This document shows, in pieces, positions 1 through 8,424 of a stretch of DNA of 22,363 bases. The number at the start of each line of letters is the position of its first letter. Within the stretch, counting starts at the first letter, position 1. Below the pieces are notes generated by a model, which saw only the letters and a list, made by a program, of their open reading frames with translations, did no database searches and was not told the origin of the DNA. The DNA is taken from positions 2,887 to 25,249 of the forward strand of contig DGZP01000035.1 in NCBI GenBank assembly GCA_002398565.1, read 5' to 3'. The stretch comes from Proteiniphilum sp. UBA4977 (GTDB lineage Bacteria; Bacteroidota; Bacteroidia; Bacteroidales; Dysgonomonadaceae). A program made the translations under genes and the position numbers.

Positions 1-1251
1 CTGAGCCGCGAGGCCGACCATGTGGAAGGCTTTGCCAAGGAGTGCGCCGTGGTGACCCACTACCGGTTAAAAAATGCGTCCGACGGCAGTGGTGTGGTGG
101 TCGATCCCGAAGCAAAGCTCGAGGAAGAGCTTGTGGTGCGCCCCACCTCCGAAACAATCATCTGGAGCACATACAAAAACTGGATACAATCCTACCGCGA
201 CCTGCCCTTGCTCATCAATCAGTGGGCAAATGTGGTGCGTTGGGAGATGCGTACCCGGCTGTTTCTCCGCACGGCCGAGTTCCTCTGGCAGGAAGGCCAT
301 ACGGCACACGCCACCAAAGAAGAGGCGGTGGAGGAAGCCGAAAGGATGATCAATGTATATGCGGAATTTGCAGAGAAGTATATGGCGATGCCGGTCGTGA
401 AGGGATTCAAGTCGGAGTCCGAACGCTTTGCCGGTGCCCTCGACACCTACACCATTGAGGCGATGATGCAGGATGGCAAAGCATTGCAATCGGGCACGTC
501 GCACTTCCTCGGTCAGAATTTTGCCAAGGCATTCGACGTACAGTTTTCCGATCAGAACGGAAAGCGCGATTACGTGTGGGCGACCTCCTGGGGTGTTTCC
601 ACACGGTTGATCGGTGCACTGATCATGTCACATTCCGATGACAATGGTCTCGTGCTGCCTCCCAAACTGGCCCCCTATCAGGTGGTGATTGTGCCGATCT
701 ACAAAAATGCCGAACAGTTGCAGCAGATCAACGAAAAAGTGGCTGGAATCATAGAACGGTTAAAATCTCTCGGCATCAGCGTGAAATACGACAACGCCGA
801 CAACAAGAAGCCGGGTTGGAAATTCTCGGAATACGAACTCAAGGGTGTGCCGGTACGGCTCGCCATGGGCGGACGTGACCTCGAAAGCAACACCATAGAG
901 GTGGCCCGCCGCGACACGCTGACCAAAGAGACCGTGTCGTGCGAAGGCATCGAGCAGCATGTCAAGGCGCTGTTGGAGGAGATTCAGGAGAACATCTACA
1001 AAAAGGCGGCCGATTTCCGTGCTGCCCAAACCCGCGAAGTAAACTCCTACGAGGAGTTCAAGGAGGAGATCGAAAAAGGCGGGTTCCTGCTGTGCCACTG
1101 GGACGGCACCCCGGAAACAGAAGCGCTGATCAAGGAGGAGACCAAGGCCACCATCCGCTGCATTCCGCTGGAGGGCGACAAGACACCCGGCAAATGCATG
1201 GTCACCGGAAAACCATCACCCCAACGGGTCATCTTCGCGCGGGCCTATTAA
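1..1251 (+). CDS. proS: Prolyl-tRNA synthetase, 3' part (5' end outside window)
   Basis: Class II prolyl-tRNA synthetase, which charges tRNA-Pro with proline in the cytoplasm. The reading frame is open from base 1, so the gene is cut by the window edge; the GTG at 22 is internal and is not a start. 416 codons remain, and about 75-80 N-terminal residues are missing if the protein has the roughly 490-residue length usual for the short archaeal/eukaryote-like form. Visible in the fragment are VVRPTSE (fragment residues 45-51), the motif 2 loop RTAEFLWQEGHTAH (90-103), the proline/tRNA site segment SGTSHFLGQNFAKAF, an anticodon-binding domain after about residue 215, and the C-terminal domain ending FARAY. 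The terminal Tyr is characteristic of this ProRS type. No insertion (editing) domain of the long bacterial type is seen. menA follows after 14 bp, probably in the same transcript. Confidence 0.97.
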   Translation: MSREADHVEGFAKECAVVTHYRLKNASDGSGVVVDPEAKLEEELVVRPTSETIIWSTYKNWIQSYRDLPLLINQWANVVRWEMRTRLFLRTAEFLWQEGHTAHATKEEAVEEAERMINVYAEFAEKYMAMPVVKGFKSESERFAGALDTYTIEAMMQDGKALQSGTSHFLGQNFAKAFDVQFSDQNGKRDYVWATSWGVSTRLIGALIMSHSDDNGLVLPPKLAPYQVVIVPIYKNAEQLQQINEKVAGIIERLKSLGISVKYDNADNKKPGWKFSEYELKGVPVRLAMGGRDLESNTIEVARRDTLTKETVSCEGIEQHVKALLEEIQENIYKKAADFRAAQTREVNSYEEFKEEIEKGGFLLCHWDGTPETEALIKEETKATIRCIPLEGDKTPGKCMVTGKPSPQRVIFARAY

Positions 1252-1265
1252 TCTCACAAACGGTC

Positions 1266-2171
1266 ATGCCTTCCTTCACGCAGTGGATCTCAGCCTTCAG
1301 GCTACGCACCCTCTTTCTGGCAGTGGCTACCGTCGTCCTGGGCAGTGCATTGGCCTGGCATGAAGGTGCCTTCAGTACCATTACATTCCTTCTGGCACTG
1401 CTACTGGCAGTCGCCATCCAGATACTGGCCAACCTGGCCAACGACCTGGGAGATTTTCAGAAAGGAACCGATATTACCGGCCAGCGACAAGGACCCACCC
1501 GCGCACTGCAGAGCGGCAGGATTTCACAAAAGGAGATGAAAAGAGCAGTCATACTCTTTACAATCCTTTGTGCGGTGACCGGCTTGGCGCTTATATGGAG
1601 TGCAACCCCTTTCAGAGACCCTTCGTCCGCATGGATCATGACAGCCCTCGGTGGCGGTTCCATCCTTGCGGCGCTCTTTTACACCATGGGAAAGCATGCC
1701 TATGGCTACCGGGGCTGGGGCGACCTCTTCGCCTTTCTCTTTTTCGGACCGGTACCGGTGATCGGCACCTGGTTTCTGCATACGCATGAAACGGGATTTC
1801 AACCAGTATTGCCAGCTATCGGGCTGGGGTTGATCAGCACCATGATCCTCAACGTAAACAACATGCGGGATATTGAAAATGACAAGGCATCCGGAAAAAT
1901 TACAGTTGCCGTAAAGTTGGGATTACCCGGTGCAAAAGTGTATCATTCCCTGTTGACCCTTATTTCCTTTGTCTGTTTTGCCGGTTATAACTTCCTTTTT
2001 GAACCGGCACCGTGGTACAGATATGCTTATCTCCTTGTCTTTCTGCTTCCTTTTAAAATTGTGATCGAACTCAGGCACAAAGAAGGAGAGGCGCTCGATC
2101 CTTACCTGAAGCTCACCTCCCTCTCGGGATTCCTGCTGGCGGTCACTTTCGCCCTGTGCAGCAATTTATAA
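1266..2171 (+). CDS. menA: 1,4-dihydroxy-2-naphthoate polyprenyltransferase (MenA)
   Basis: Integral membrane UbiA-superfamily prenyltransferase of menaquinone synthesis; it joins a polyprenyl diphosphate tail to 1,4-dihydroxy-2-naphthoate. The protein is 301 residues, the normal length. The first Asp-rich motif is NDLGDFQKGTD (59-69) and the second is NNMRDIENDKASGK (198-211); both bind the Mg-diphosphate. About eight hydrophobic segments are visible. The open frame extends upstream to 939 inside proS, but the ATG at 1266 gives the expected N-terminus (MPSFTQWISAFRLRT) and lies just after the proS stop. UbiA relatives exist for other quinones, but the combination of length, motifs and a Bacteroidetes background favours MenA. 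The 3' end converges on the fucosidase gene with only 9 bp between stop codons and no clear hairpin terminator. Confidence 0.92.
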   Translation: MPSFTQWISAFRLRTLFLAVATVVLGSALAWHEGAFSTITFLLALLLAVAIQILANLANDLGDFQKGTDITGQRQGPTRALQSGRISQKEMKRAVILFTILCAVTGLALIWSATPFRDPSSAWIMTALGGGSILAALFYTMGKHAYGYRGWGDLFAFLFFGPVPVIGTWFLHTHETGFQPVLPAIGLGLISTMILNVNNMRDIENDKASGKITVAVKLGLPGAKVYHSLLTLISFVCFAGYNFLFEPAPWYRYAYLLVFLLPFKIVIELRHKEGEALDPYLKLTSLSGFLLAVTFALCSNL

Positions 2172-2180
2172 GACTGCGGA

Positions 2181-3482
2181 CTATTTTAACTCCACTTCCA
2201 CCACATAGGCGGTTTCATCGGGAACCCGACCCAGCTGCAGTACGATGCCACCCGCAACCTTTGTGAATTTCACCGGTTTCTTGTCGACAAATATTTTCAC
2301 GGAACTTATCTGTTTTCCCTCAATTGGCAAATAAAGTGCCTCATCTTTCAGGTTCAGGATATGCACAAAAAGCCTGTTTCCCTTCTGCGTGGTCACTCCC
2401 CAGTCGCGGGGTGCGATAAAGCCGCCACGGGTACCGTAGATGGTCTCACCATATGTTTTCAGCCACGCACCCATTGCATTGTAACGCTCAATGGCTATAT
2501 CGGGAAAGGTTCCGTCCGGCCGTGGTCCTACATTCATCAGGAGGTTGGCATTGTTTCCTGCCGCCTTCACCAGGTAGTGAATCAGCTCTTTCTCCGTTTT
2601 GTAATTTTTGTCGGTGATATTGTATCCCCACGAGCGGTTCATGGTCTCACAGGTCTCCAGCGGTAACTGACCTATCGTTGATGTGCCGGAAAAGCCCGAT
2701 TGATTTTGTCCCGGCAAATCTTTTTCAAAGGTCTGCCCGTCTTCACCCTCAACGGGAGCAAGGTGGTGGTTGTTGATAACCAGACACCCCGGCTGAATGG
2801 CATGAATGTGGTCATAAATTTCCCGCATGCGCCAGTCGAAATCTCCCGGCTGATCCCACTGTCCGTCGAACCAGATGGCCCCTATTTCTCCGTAGTTTGT
2901 CAACAATTCAGTCAGCTGGTTCAGCATGAATCGGTGGTAGCTTTTCCAGTCTCCCTGCGCTGTGCGCCCTACCCCTTTACCGGTTCTGCCCAATGGGAAA
3001 TAATCGGTCCGTCCCCAATCGAGCAGTGAATAGTAAAAGTGTAACTTTATTCCCTGTTTGTAGCATTCATCGGCCAACTCTTTGAGTACGTCCCGTTTGA
3101 AGGGTGTGGCATCCACGATGTTGTAGGGAGACTGCTTCGTGGCGTACATTGAAAAGCCATCGTGATGGCGTGAGGTGATGCAGATGTATTTTGCGCCGGC
3201 AGCCTTCACGTCCGACACCCATTTTGCGGCGCTGAATTTCGAAGGATAAAAGCCATTGGCCAGCCGGGCATACTCCTGGTATTGGATGTTCCTGTTGTTC
3301 ATGATCCACTCCCCGTCGGCCATCATGCTGTAGATGCCCCAGTGGATAAAAACGCCGAACTTCATATCCTGAAAAGCTTCGCGATTTTTCAGATTTTCTT
3401 CGGTCGGGTGATAGGGCTGTTGCGCCAATGCGCCGGTTGTCATCCATAGCAGTGTAGTAAATAGTATGATACCTTGTTTCAT
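2181..3482 (-). CDS. Secreted alpha-L-fucosidase, GH29 family
   Basis: Glycoside hydrolase family 29 exo-fucosidase that removes alpha-L-fucose from glycans by a retaining mechanism, probably in the periplasm. The protein is 433 residues. An N-terminal signal peptide ends around ALAQ (residues 18-21) with no lipobox Cys, so it is likely soluble rather than a lipoprotein. Family landmarks are FGVFIHWG (42-49), the HHDGF loop (106-110) and IWFDG, whose Asp206 is the expected nucleophile. The acid/base is probably a Glu in the PLETCETMN segment (Glu276 or Glu279); this assignment is an inference. A short beta-rich C-terminal domain follows the barrel. The gene lies 20 bp after the upstream secreted protein gene on the same strand and is probably co-transcribed. 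No SusC/SusD pair is nearby, so it is not an obvious polysaccharide utilisation locus. Confidence 0.95.
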   Translation of the reverse strand: MKQGIILFTTLLWMTTGALAQQPYHPTEENLKNREAFQDMKFGVFIHWGIYSMMADGEWIMNNRNIQYQEYARLANGFYPSKFSAAKWVSDVKAAGAKYICITSRHHDGFSMYATKQSPYNIVDATPFKRDVLKELADECYKQGIKLHFYYSLLDWGRTDYFPLGRTGKGVGRTAQGDWKSYHRFMLNQLTELLTNYGEIGAIWFDGQWDQPGDFDWRMREIYDHIHAIQPGCLVINNHHLAPVEGEDGQTFEKDLPGQNQSGFSGTSTIGQLPLETCETMNRSWGYNITDKNYKTEKELIHYLVKAAGNNANLLMNVGPRPDGTFPDIAIERYNAMGAWLKTYGETIYGTRGGFIAPRDWGVTTQKGNRLFVHILNLKDEALYLPIEGKQISSVKIFVDKKPVKFTKVAGGIVLQLGRVPDETAYVVEVELK

Positions 3483-3502
3483 GATATTTGTAAAATTGGT
3501 GA

Positions 3503-4162
3503 TTAGTGATTTGCTGTCTCCATAAAATTAATCAGTCGTGCTACCGCCTGCTGATCCTCGAAATCGACTTTCTTTTCTTTCATGTACTGATCAAATTGCT
3601 TTCCGTTCTTTTTATACTGACCTTTCAGTTGTCTCATCGTTTTGATCTCCTTCCGTCCCGAGCCATTGTCCAGAAAATAGATTGTGTAAGGCTTCACCTG
3701 AAAATCGTCGGGTAGCTTCAGCTCATACAATCTGCCTCCACTCGACAAGCTGGAATAGCTGTCGGTGGACGATGTCTGCGACGTTCCTCCGTAAGCGGCA
3801 GGCTTCCCCGGAGGAATCACCCGGCACTTGTACTGGGCAAAGAGACTGTATCCTTCCTGATGAAGCACTTCCAGAAACTTTTTATTGTACAGGACAAACT
3901 TCCTGTCGTGGAGAAATACAGTATCCAACTGGCTCAGTGTGGGTTCAGCGAAGGCCAGCATTTGACCATTCTGTTTAAAAATCATTTCTTCCGAGGCTGC
4001 ATTAAAATTGAGCAATACGGAGTTCTTCTGTCCGTTTTTCATCAGGACTATTCCCTGGGCAAACTCAGGAAAGAGATAATGGGAAATCTCCTTTACCTGT
4101 GGTTGTGCATACAAAACACCCTGCACAAGCAAGAGGGTAAACAGCACAATCTTTGTTCTCAT
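3503..4162 (-). CDS. Hypothetical secreted protein, family not recognised
   Basis: 219-residue protein that I do not recognise. The frame is open up to 4201, but the ATG at 4162 puts a clean signal peptide at the N-terminus (MRTKIVLFTLLLVQGVLYAQ), so I chose it. The mature part begins with mixed beta-rich sequence containing a KNGQ-type turn twice (about 42-45 and 64-66). A Ser/Thr/Gly-rich low-complexity stretch follows at about residues 125-143 (QTSSTDSYSSLSSGG). The C-terminal third is charged and Lys-rich (GRKEIKTMRQLKGQYKKNGK) and probably helical. There is one Cys and no catalytic motif. The fucosidase gene starts 20 bp downstream on the same strand, so the two are probably one transcript, but nothing in the sequence ties this protein to glycan binding. 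Confidence 0.8.
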   Translation of the reverse strand: MRTKIVLFTLLLVQGVLYAQPQVKEISHYLFPEFAQGIVLMKNGQKNSVLLNFNAASEEMIFKQNGQMLAFAEPTLSQLDTVFLHDRKFVLYNKKFLEVLHQEGYSLFAQYKCRVIPPGKPAAYGGTSQTSSTDSYSSLSSGGRLYELKLPDDFQVKPYTIYFLDNGSGRKEIKTMRQLKGQYKKNGKQFDQYMKEKKVDFEDQQAVARLINFMETANH

Positions 4163-4265
4163 ACGATTAAGATTTATATTGAACTTTAAATGTAATGACA
4201 AGCGATTGCCTTAATAGCAGGTATGGACGATGCGGATAACTTCTGATCGGGTTATATGCACCGCC

Positions 4266-5042
4266 TTATACCGCAAAATAAGATTCCAGCTCTTTCAGTG
4301 TATTCTCGCTGGTGCGGATATCATTCACCACCAGCCCTTTCTCGAGCACCACGATGCGATCACAGACCTCGGTCACATGATTGAGATCGTGGCTGGAAAT
4401 CAGCATGGTCATATTCCGTGTGGTCTTCAGCTCGTTGAGCATCCGTTTCAATCGTATCTGCGAGGTAGGATCGAGCGCGGTAAACGGCTCGTCGAGGATC
4501 AGTATCTGCGGGTCACTGATCAGTGCGGCGGCAATGCCTGTCTTCTTCTGGTTTCCCTTGGAGAGGTCGCGAATCAGCTTGCCCGATCCCACTATCTCCC
4601 CGTTAAAGAAATCTTTCATCGACTCCAGAAATGCGTGCATATCTCCTTCCGACTTGCGGTATACTTTGGCAGTGAAAGCAAAATACTCCTCGGCGGTGAG
4701 GAAATCAATCAAAAAACTCTCATCGAGGAACGATCCCACCTTCGCTTTCCACGCATCGCGACGGGCCACTGTTTCACCGTTGATCTGCACCTCACCCGAG
4801 GAAGCCTCGATCAGGTCGAGGATCAGCCGGAAGAAAGTAGTCTTGCCGGCACCGTTATTTCCCACCAGACCGAAGCTTTCGCCATTTCTGATCTGCATGG
4901 ATGGAATATTGAGGACCGTGACGCCGCCGTAGATCTTTTTCAGGTTGGCAACAGTGATGATCTCTTCTGTCTTTCCGGCCGACAGGGGTACCGGGGGAGG
5001 CACGTCGGTAAGGTTGACTGAACGCTGTATATCTTCTTGCAT
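4266..5042 (-). CDS. ABC transporter ATP-binding protein
   Basis: Nucleotide-binding subunit of an ABC transporter, 258 residues, cytoplasmic face of the inner membrane. Walker A is GNNGAGKTT (61-69), the signature is LSKGN (160-164, a variant of LSGGQ), Walker B with the catalytic Glu is ILILDEP (180-186), the D-loop is ALDP (189-192) and the switch His is in SSHD (His218). It resembles the CcmA/multidrug export type that works with a separate permease. A roughly 30-residue N-terminal lead with a Pro-rich stretch precedes the first beta strand. It lies 56 bp downstream of the DUF5687 membrane protein on the same strand, which is the obvious partner. The substrate cannot be read from the sequence. 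Confidence 0.93.
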   Translation of the reverse strand: MQEDIQRSVNLTDVPPPVPLSAGKTEEIITVANLKKIYGGVTVLNIPSMQIRNGESFGLVGNNGAGKTTFFRLILDLIEASSGEVQINGETVARRDAWKAKVGSFLDESFLIDFLTAEEYFAFTAKVYRKSEGDMHAFLESMKDFFNGEIVGSGKLIRDLSKGNQKKTGIAAALISDPQILILDEPFTALDPTSQIRLKRMLNELKTTRNMTMLISSHDLNHVTEVCDRIVVLEKGLVVNDIRTSENTLKELESYFAV

Positions 5043-5098
5043 ATGCTTTATTTTTTTCTGTTTTAAATGATTGCAGACGAAAGAAATCCGTCAGGTAG

Positions 5099-6577
5099 TC
5101 ACTCTTTCTTGCGGAAGCCTGTGCAGAGGGCATATTTTCTACGCAGGAACTGTTTCTCAACCACGCTCAAAAGTGCGTCTCTGAACAGAATACCGGTCAG
5201 TCCCATCAGTGCGATGATGATCAGTGCGATGTGAGTAGCGGAAAACAGGGTAAAGAGTGCGACCAGCGTGATGGGAATTACCAGCAGGGGGATCAACACA
5301 AGGAAGTTTTTATAGCTCACTCCCTGCATATTCATCGACGAGCCCCTGGAGAGCTCCAGCCGCTTGGTATTCAGTGTTGCTCCGAACAGATAGACATAGA
5401 TGTTGATGCCGACATTGTAGACGAACGCCACCAAGTGATAGAGGATGATCTGCCTGCCAAACAGGAAGTAGGGAGTCGTTGCGATAAATGAGACTATGCA
5501 GAGCGCCAGCATCAGGGTATAGTTGGCCCGGATGTATGTGCGGGTATCGATATCGCGGGTCATGAGAAAATCGAAATGGGCTCCGTCCCAGTTGATGATC
5601 CATTGGCCAAACATCAGCATCCCCGTACCCGTGACAAAAATGGCTACGAAGAGCAACCTATTGGGACTCTCGTTATACATGGGATTGGGATAGAGGATCA
5701 GTCCGTAGAGCAGGAAGAAGAGTGCCGCGTAGAGAGTGCTCTTTGTCCGCTTGTGCCGTAACACCAGCTTGATCTCAAGGGAGATGAGCTCTCCTATCTT
5801 CCCGAAACGTTCCATAAAGGTGAATCGCTGCGTTCCGACCTCAATCTTTTTGTTTTTCCTTTCAACCTCGGGATAGTAGTTGCGGGCAAAAAATGACTTG
5901 TTTAGCAGAAAAGCCAGCAGGCCCAGCAACCACACGGAGATCCATACGACGGGTGACCCGTTCAGAAAACCGAAAAGGTGCTGCGACAGCGCAAACAGGG
6001 AGAAGATTTTGAAATACTCCAGTGCCGCCAACGCACCTGCAACAAGCAAAAACAGGATTACGCCGAGTAAGATATTGTTGAATTGCCGCTTCAGCAAGGG
6101 TGCCATCAATGTGTTGAACCAGATGAGGCCGAGAATGATGAAGATAAAACGGAAAGCTCCAGCAATACCGAATAAAGGATATATCCCCGTGACGGCAAAG
6201 GGAATTACCAGGCAGAGAACGAGATAGTTCAACGGATTGAGCAGCGGTTTCAACACCAGATAGGTGACCAACACAGACCTTTTGACCGGCAGTACCTGAT
6301 AACTCTCCAGGTTCAGCCTGCTCAGCGGCTGCATCACATAACGTATCAACAGCAGAATGATCAGGGCGTAGAGGATGCAACCATGAAAGATCACAGCAGG
6401 GTCCTCCTGAGGGACTATCTCCTGCAGCATCTTCGGCAACATCAGCCCGAGAAGCACAAAGAGTACCAGAAAATAAAGCGCGACGGCACCGGCGAAGATA
6501 TTCACTACCAGGTTTTTATAATAACCGGGCGATCGGACTGTCTGCAGCCAGTAATGCTTGAAGAGTATCTGGTACAT
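5099..6577 (-). CDS. DUF5687 family polytopic membrane protein, likely ABC permease partner
   Basis: 492-residue membrane protein with about ten hydrophobic segments, consistent with the DUF5687 family of Bacteroidetes, which is regularly paired with an ABC ATPase. The frame is open to 6592, but that first codon is TTG directly abutting the upstream stop; the ATG at 6577 (MYQILFKHYWLQTVRS) is the natural start, 15 bp after the HerA-like gene. Segments include the first TM at about 25-50, a pair near 70-85, and a tight hairpin of TMs at the C-terminus (about 430-475). A long cytoplasmic loop near 235-265 is rich in Lys, Arg and Glu. No substrate-binding motif is visible. Role as exporter permease is inferred from the adjacent ATPase gene. 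Confidence 0.85.
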   Translation of the reverse strand: MYQILFKHYWLQTVRSPGYYKNLVVNIFAGAVALYFLVLFVLLGLMLPKMLQEIVPQEDPAVIFHGCILYALIILLLIRYVMQPLSRLNLESYQVLPVKRSVLVTYLVLKPLLNPLNYLVLCLVIPFAVTGIYPLFGIAGAFRFIFIILGLIWFNTLMAPLLKRQFNNILLGVILFLLVAGALAALEYFKIFSLFALSQHLFGFLNGSPVVWISVWLLGLLAFLLNKSFFARNYYPEVERKNKKIEVGTQRFTFMERFGKIGELISLEIKLVLRHKRTKSTLYAALFFLLYGLILYPNPMYNESPNRLLFVAIFVTGTGMLMFGQWIINWDGAHFDFLMTRDIDTRTYIRANYTLMLALCIVSFIATTPYFLFGRQIILYHLVAFVYNVGINIYVYLFGATLNTKRLELSRGSSMNMQGVSYKNFLVLIPLLVIPITLVALFTLFSATHIALIIIALMGLTGILFRDALLSVVEKQFLRRKYALCTGFRKKE

Positions 6578-6592
6578 GATTGTGTGGAACAA

Positions 6593-8131
6593 TTATTTCT
6601 TGCCGAAAAGCGCACCCATCAGGCTACGGGTAATGGTTCTGCCCAGCTGGTAGCTGATCTGCCGGGTGGTGCTGCGCCCCACCTGCGTGATAATATCACC
6701 CAGGACACCCTGATTTGCCTTGCGCTGTCGTGCTTCGGCACGCTTCACCCGCTCTGCCTCCAGGGCTGCTTTCTGTTCCTCCTTCTGCAGGCGGATCCGT
6801 TCTTTCTCTTCCGCAGCCTGTTTACGTTCTTCCTCAAGCAACTCCTGCTTTTGAGACAGAATCTCGTAGGCCGACTCGCGATCCACCAGTTTTTCGTAGA
6901 CACCGTAGATCAGAGAATTACGCATCAGCTGGTCTCTTTCACCCACGGTGATGGGGCCTATCTGCCCCTGCGGCGGCAGGATGTTGACCCGCTCCACCAT
7001 CTGCGGCGCCCCCTTCTCGTCGAGGAACGATACCAGCGCCTCACCCGTATTGAGCTGGGTGATGGCCTCACCCGTATCGAATTTCGGGTTGGCACGGAAG
7101 GTGTTGGCCGCTACTTTCACTGCCTTCTGATCGTTGGGAGTGTAGGCACGCAGTGCATGCTGCACGCGGTTACCTAGCTGTCCGAGTATACTCTCGGGAA
7201 TGTCGGCCGGGTTCTGTGTGCAGAAATAGACACCCACCCCTTTGGAGCGAATGAGACGAACAATCTGTTCCACCTTCTCCAGCAGGGAAGAGGGCATATC
7301 ATTGAAGAGCAGATGTGCCTCGTCGAAGAAGAAAACCAGCTTCGGCTTCTCCATATCACCCACCTCGGGAAGGGTCTCATAGAGGTCATCCAGCAGCCAC
7401 AATAAAAAGGTGGTGTAAACACGTGGGGAGTTCATCAGCTTGTCTGCCGCGAGGATGTTAATCACTCCCCTGCCCTGTTCAGTCTGGATGAAGTCGGTGA
7501 TCTCCAGCTCCGGCTCACCGAAGAACCTGTCGGCACCCTCACTCTCGAGCCGCATCAGTCCACGCTGGATGGCGCCGATACTGGCAGGTGAGATATTTCC
7601 GTATTGGGTGGTGAACTGTGCCCGGTTGTCGCCAATATATTGCAACATCTTTTGCAGGTCTTTCAGGTCGATCAACAGCAGCTTGTTGTCGTCGGCAATC
7701 CGGAAGGCCATGGTGAGGATGGCACCCTGTGTCTCATTCAGATCCAGCAGCCGCTCCAGAAGCAGCGGCCCCATGGCAGTGACGGTGGTTCGTACCGGGT
7801 GGCCCTGCTCACCAAATACATCCCAGAAACGTACAGGAAAGGGCTTGAAGTCAAACCCTTTCTCTTTCAGGTGATAACTATCCACACGTTTTGTAACACT
7901 CTCCTTGTTCCCCCCGATTTTGGCCACACCCGAGAGGTCACCTTTCATGTCGGCAGCAAAGACGGGCACGCCCATCTCGCTGAATGTCTCGGAGAGTGTT
8001 TGCAGGGTGACTGTTTTTCCGGTTCCCGTGGCTCCGGTGATGAGGCCGTGGCGGTTTGCCATTTTGGGTATCAGGCATACTTCCGCTTCATCGTTGATGG
8101 CTATAAAAGCGCGTTTGCTGTTGTCGAACAT
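6593..8131 (-). CDS. HerA-like P-loop ATPase (DUF853 type)
   Basis: 512-residue ATPase of the HerA/FtsK superfamily, of the kind annotated as DUF853 or helicase HerA-like. Walker A is GATGTGKT (33-40), directly after a short N-terminal beta region; Walker B is KLVFFFDEAH (264-273); a polar sensor strand lies at FCTQNP (303-308). Residues 424-475 form a highly charged heptad-like coiled coil (Glu/Lys/Arg/Gln rich). After it come a basic tail and a Gly-rich end (GRTITRSLMGALFGKK). Members of this family are predicted to be hexameric DNA-pumping motors, but the cellular role of the DUF853 branch is not known to me. No NurA-like or other nuclease gene is adjacent. It is the first gene of a unit with the DUF5687 and ABC genes. 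Confidence 0.93.
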   Translation of the reverse strand: MFDNSKRAFIAINDEAEVCLIPKMANRHGLITGATGTGKTVTLQTLSETFSEMGVPVFAADMKGDLSGVAKIGGNKESVTKRVDSYHLKEKGFDFKPFPVRFWDVFGEQGHPVRTTVTAMGPLLLERLLDLNETQGAILTMAFRIADDNKLLLIDLKDLQKMLQYIGDNRAQFTTQYGNISPASIGAIQRGLMRLESEGADRFFGEPELEITDFIQTEQGRGVINILAADKLMNSPRVYTTFLLWLLDDLYETLPEVGDMEKPKLVFFFDEAHLLFNDMPSSLLEKVEQIVRLIRSKGVGVYFCTQNPADIPESILGQLGNRVQHALRAYTPNDQKAVKVAANTFRANPKFDTGEAITQLNTGEALVSFLDEKGAPQMVERVNILPPQGQIGPITVGERDQLMRNSLIYGVYEKLVDRESAYEILSQKQELLEEERKQAAEEKERIRLQKEEQKAALEAERVKRAEARQRKANQGVLGDIITQVGRSTTRQISYQLGRTITRSLMGALFGKK

Positions 8132-8162
8132 AATGGTGTAAGAAATTGGTTTCTATATTGAA

Positions 8163-8194
8163 CAAAATTACGTAAAAACACTGGAATAAACGAA
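8163..8194 (-). promoter_or_regulatory. Bacteroidetes-type promoter for the HerA-like/DUF5687/ABC unit
   Basis: On the minus strand a -7 element TAATTTTG (8170 to 8163) matches TAnnTTTG. Exactly 20 bases upstream lies TTCG (8194 to 8191), a 3-of-4 match to the -33 TTTG. The predicted transcript would start near 8156, about 25 bases before the ATG at 8131. Confidence 0.6.
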
Positions 8195-8233
8195 TGAATT
8201 TTTTGCTTATGCTTAAAAAATCACAATATTGCC

Positions 8234-8241
8234 TATATTTG
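8234..8241 (+). promoter_or_regulatory. Candidate -7 element for the DUF5916 gene
   Basis: TATATTTG is a perfect TAnnTTTG match. No good -33 TTTG is found about 20 bases upstream; the nearest, at 8202-8205, is 28 bases away. If used, transcription would begin near 8248 and give an unusually long leader of about 175 bases. Confidence 0.4.
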
Positions 8242-8259
8242 CAACTCTTTCAGCTCGCA

Positions 8260-8408
8260 TTGTTTTATCTAATTTAAGTTTCACATGGTTTGCACACAGC
8301 TAAATTCCGGACTGACAATGTTTTGTGACCCATAAAACACATTGATGGGTCTCATTTATAGCTGTATCTACCCAATTTTATGAACATGCCAGACTTGTTT
8401 TATCTAAT
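8260..8408. repeat. 14-bp direct repeats enclosing nested inverted repeats
   Basis: TTGTTTTATCTAAT occurs at 8260-8273 and again, exact, at 8395-8408. Between the copies are two nested inverted repeats: ACAGCTA (8296-8302) with TAGCTGT (8359-8365), and GACCCAT (8327-8333) with ATGGGTC (8345-8351). Together they can form an extended hairpin in the leader of the DUF5916 gene. Function unknown; it could be a structured 5' UTR or a small insertion flanked by a duplication. Confidence 0.6.
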
Positions 8409-8424
8409 ATAATTCGGAAATCAA

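Larger units (their letters stand above)
8132..8424. other. Divergent intergenic region
   Basis: 293 bp between two divergent genes, AT-rich, with no ORF of note. It holds the minus-strand promoter at 8163-8194, a plus-strand -7 element at 8234-8241, and a segment with direct and nested inverted repeats (8260-8408) that would lie in the leader RNA of the plus-strand gene. No tRNA or known riboswitch pattern was recognised. Confidence 0.7.

Noticed and set aside
939..1265. Upstream extension of the menA frame
   Set aside because: It overlaps proS and reads as out-of-frame sequence; MenA has a normal N-terminus from 1266.
4230..5021. 263-codon open frame on the plus strand
   Set aside because: It is antisense to the ABC ATPase, which has all its motifs; no family resemblance in the shadow frame.
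6593..8131. HerA-based anti-phage defence system
   Set aside because: Known HerA defence pairs need a nuclease or SIR2-type partner next door; the neighbours are a DUF5687 membrane protein and an ABC ATPase.
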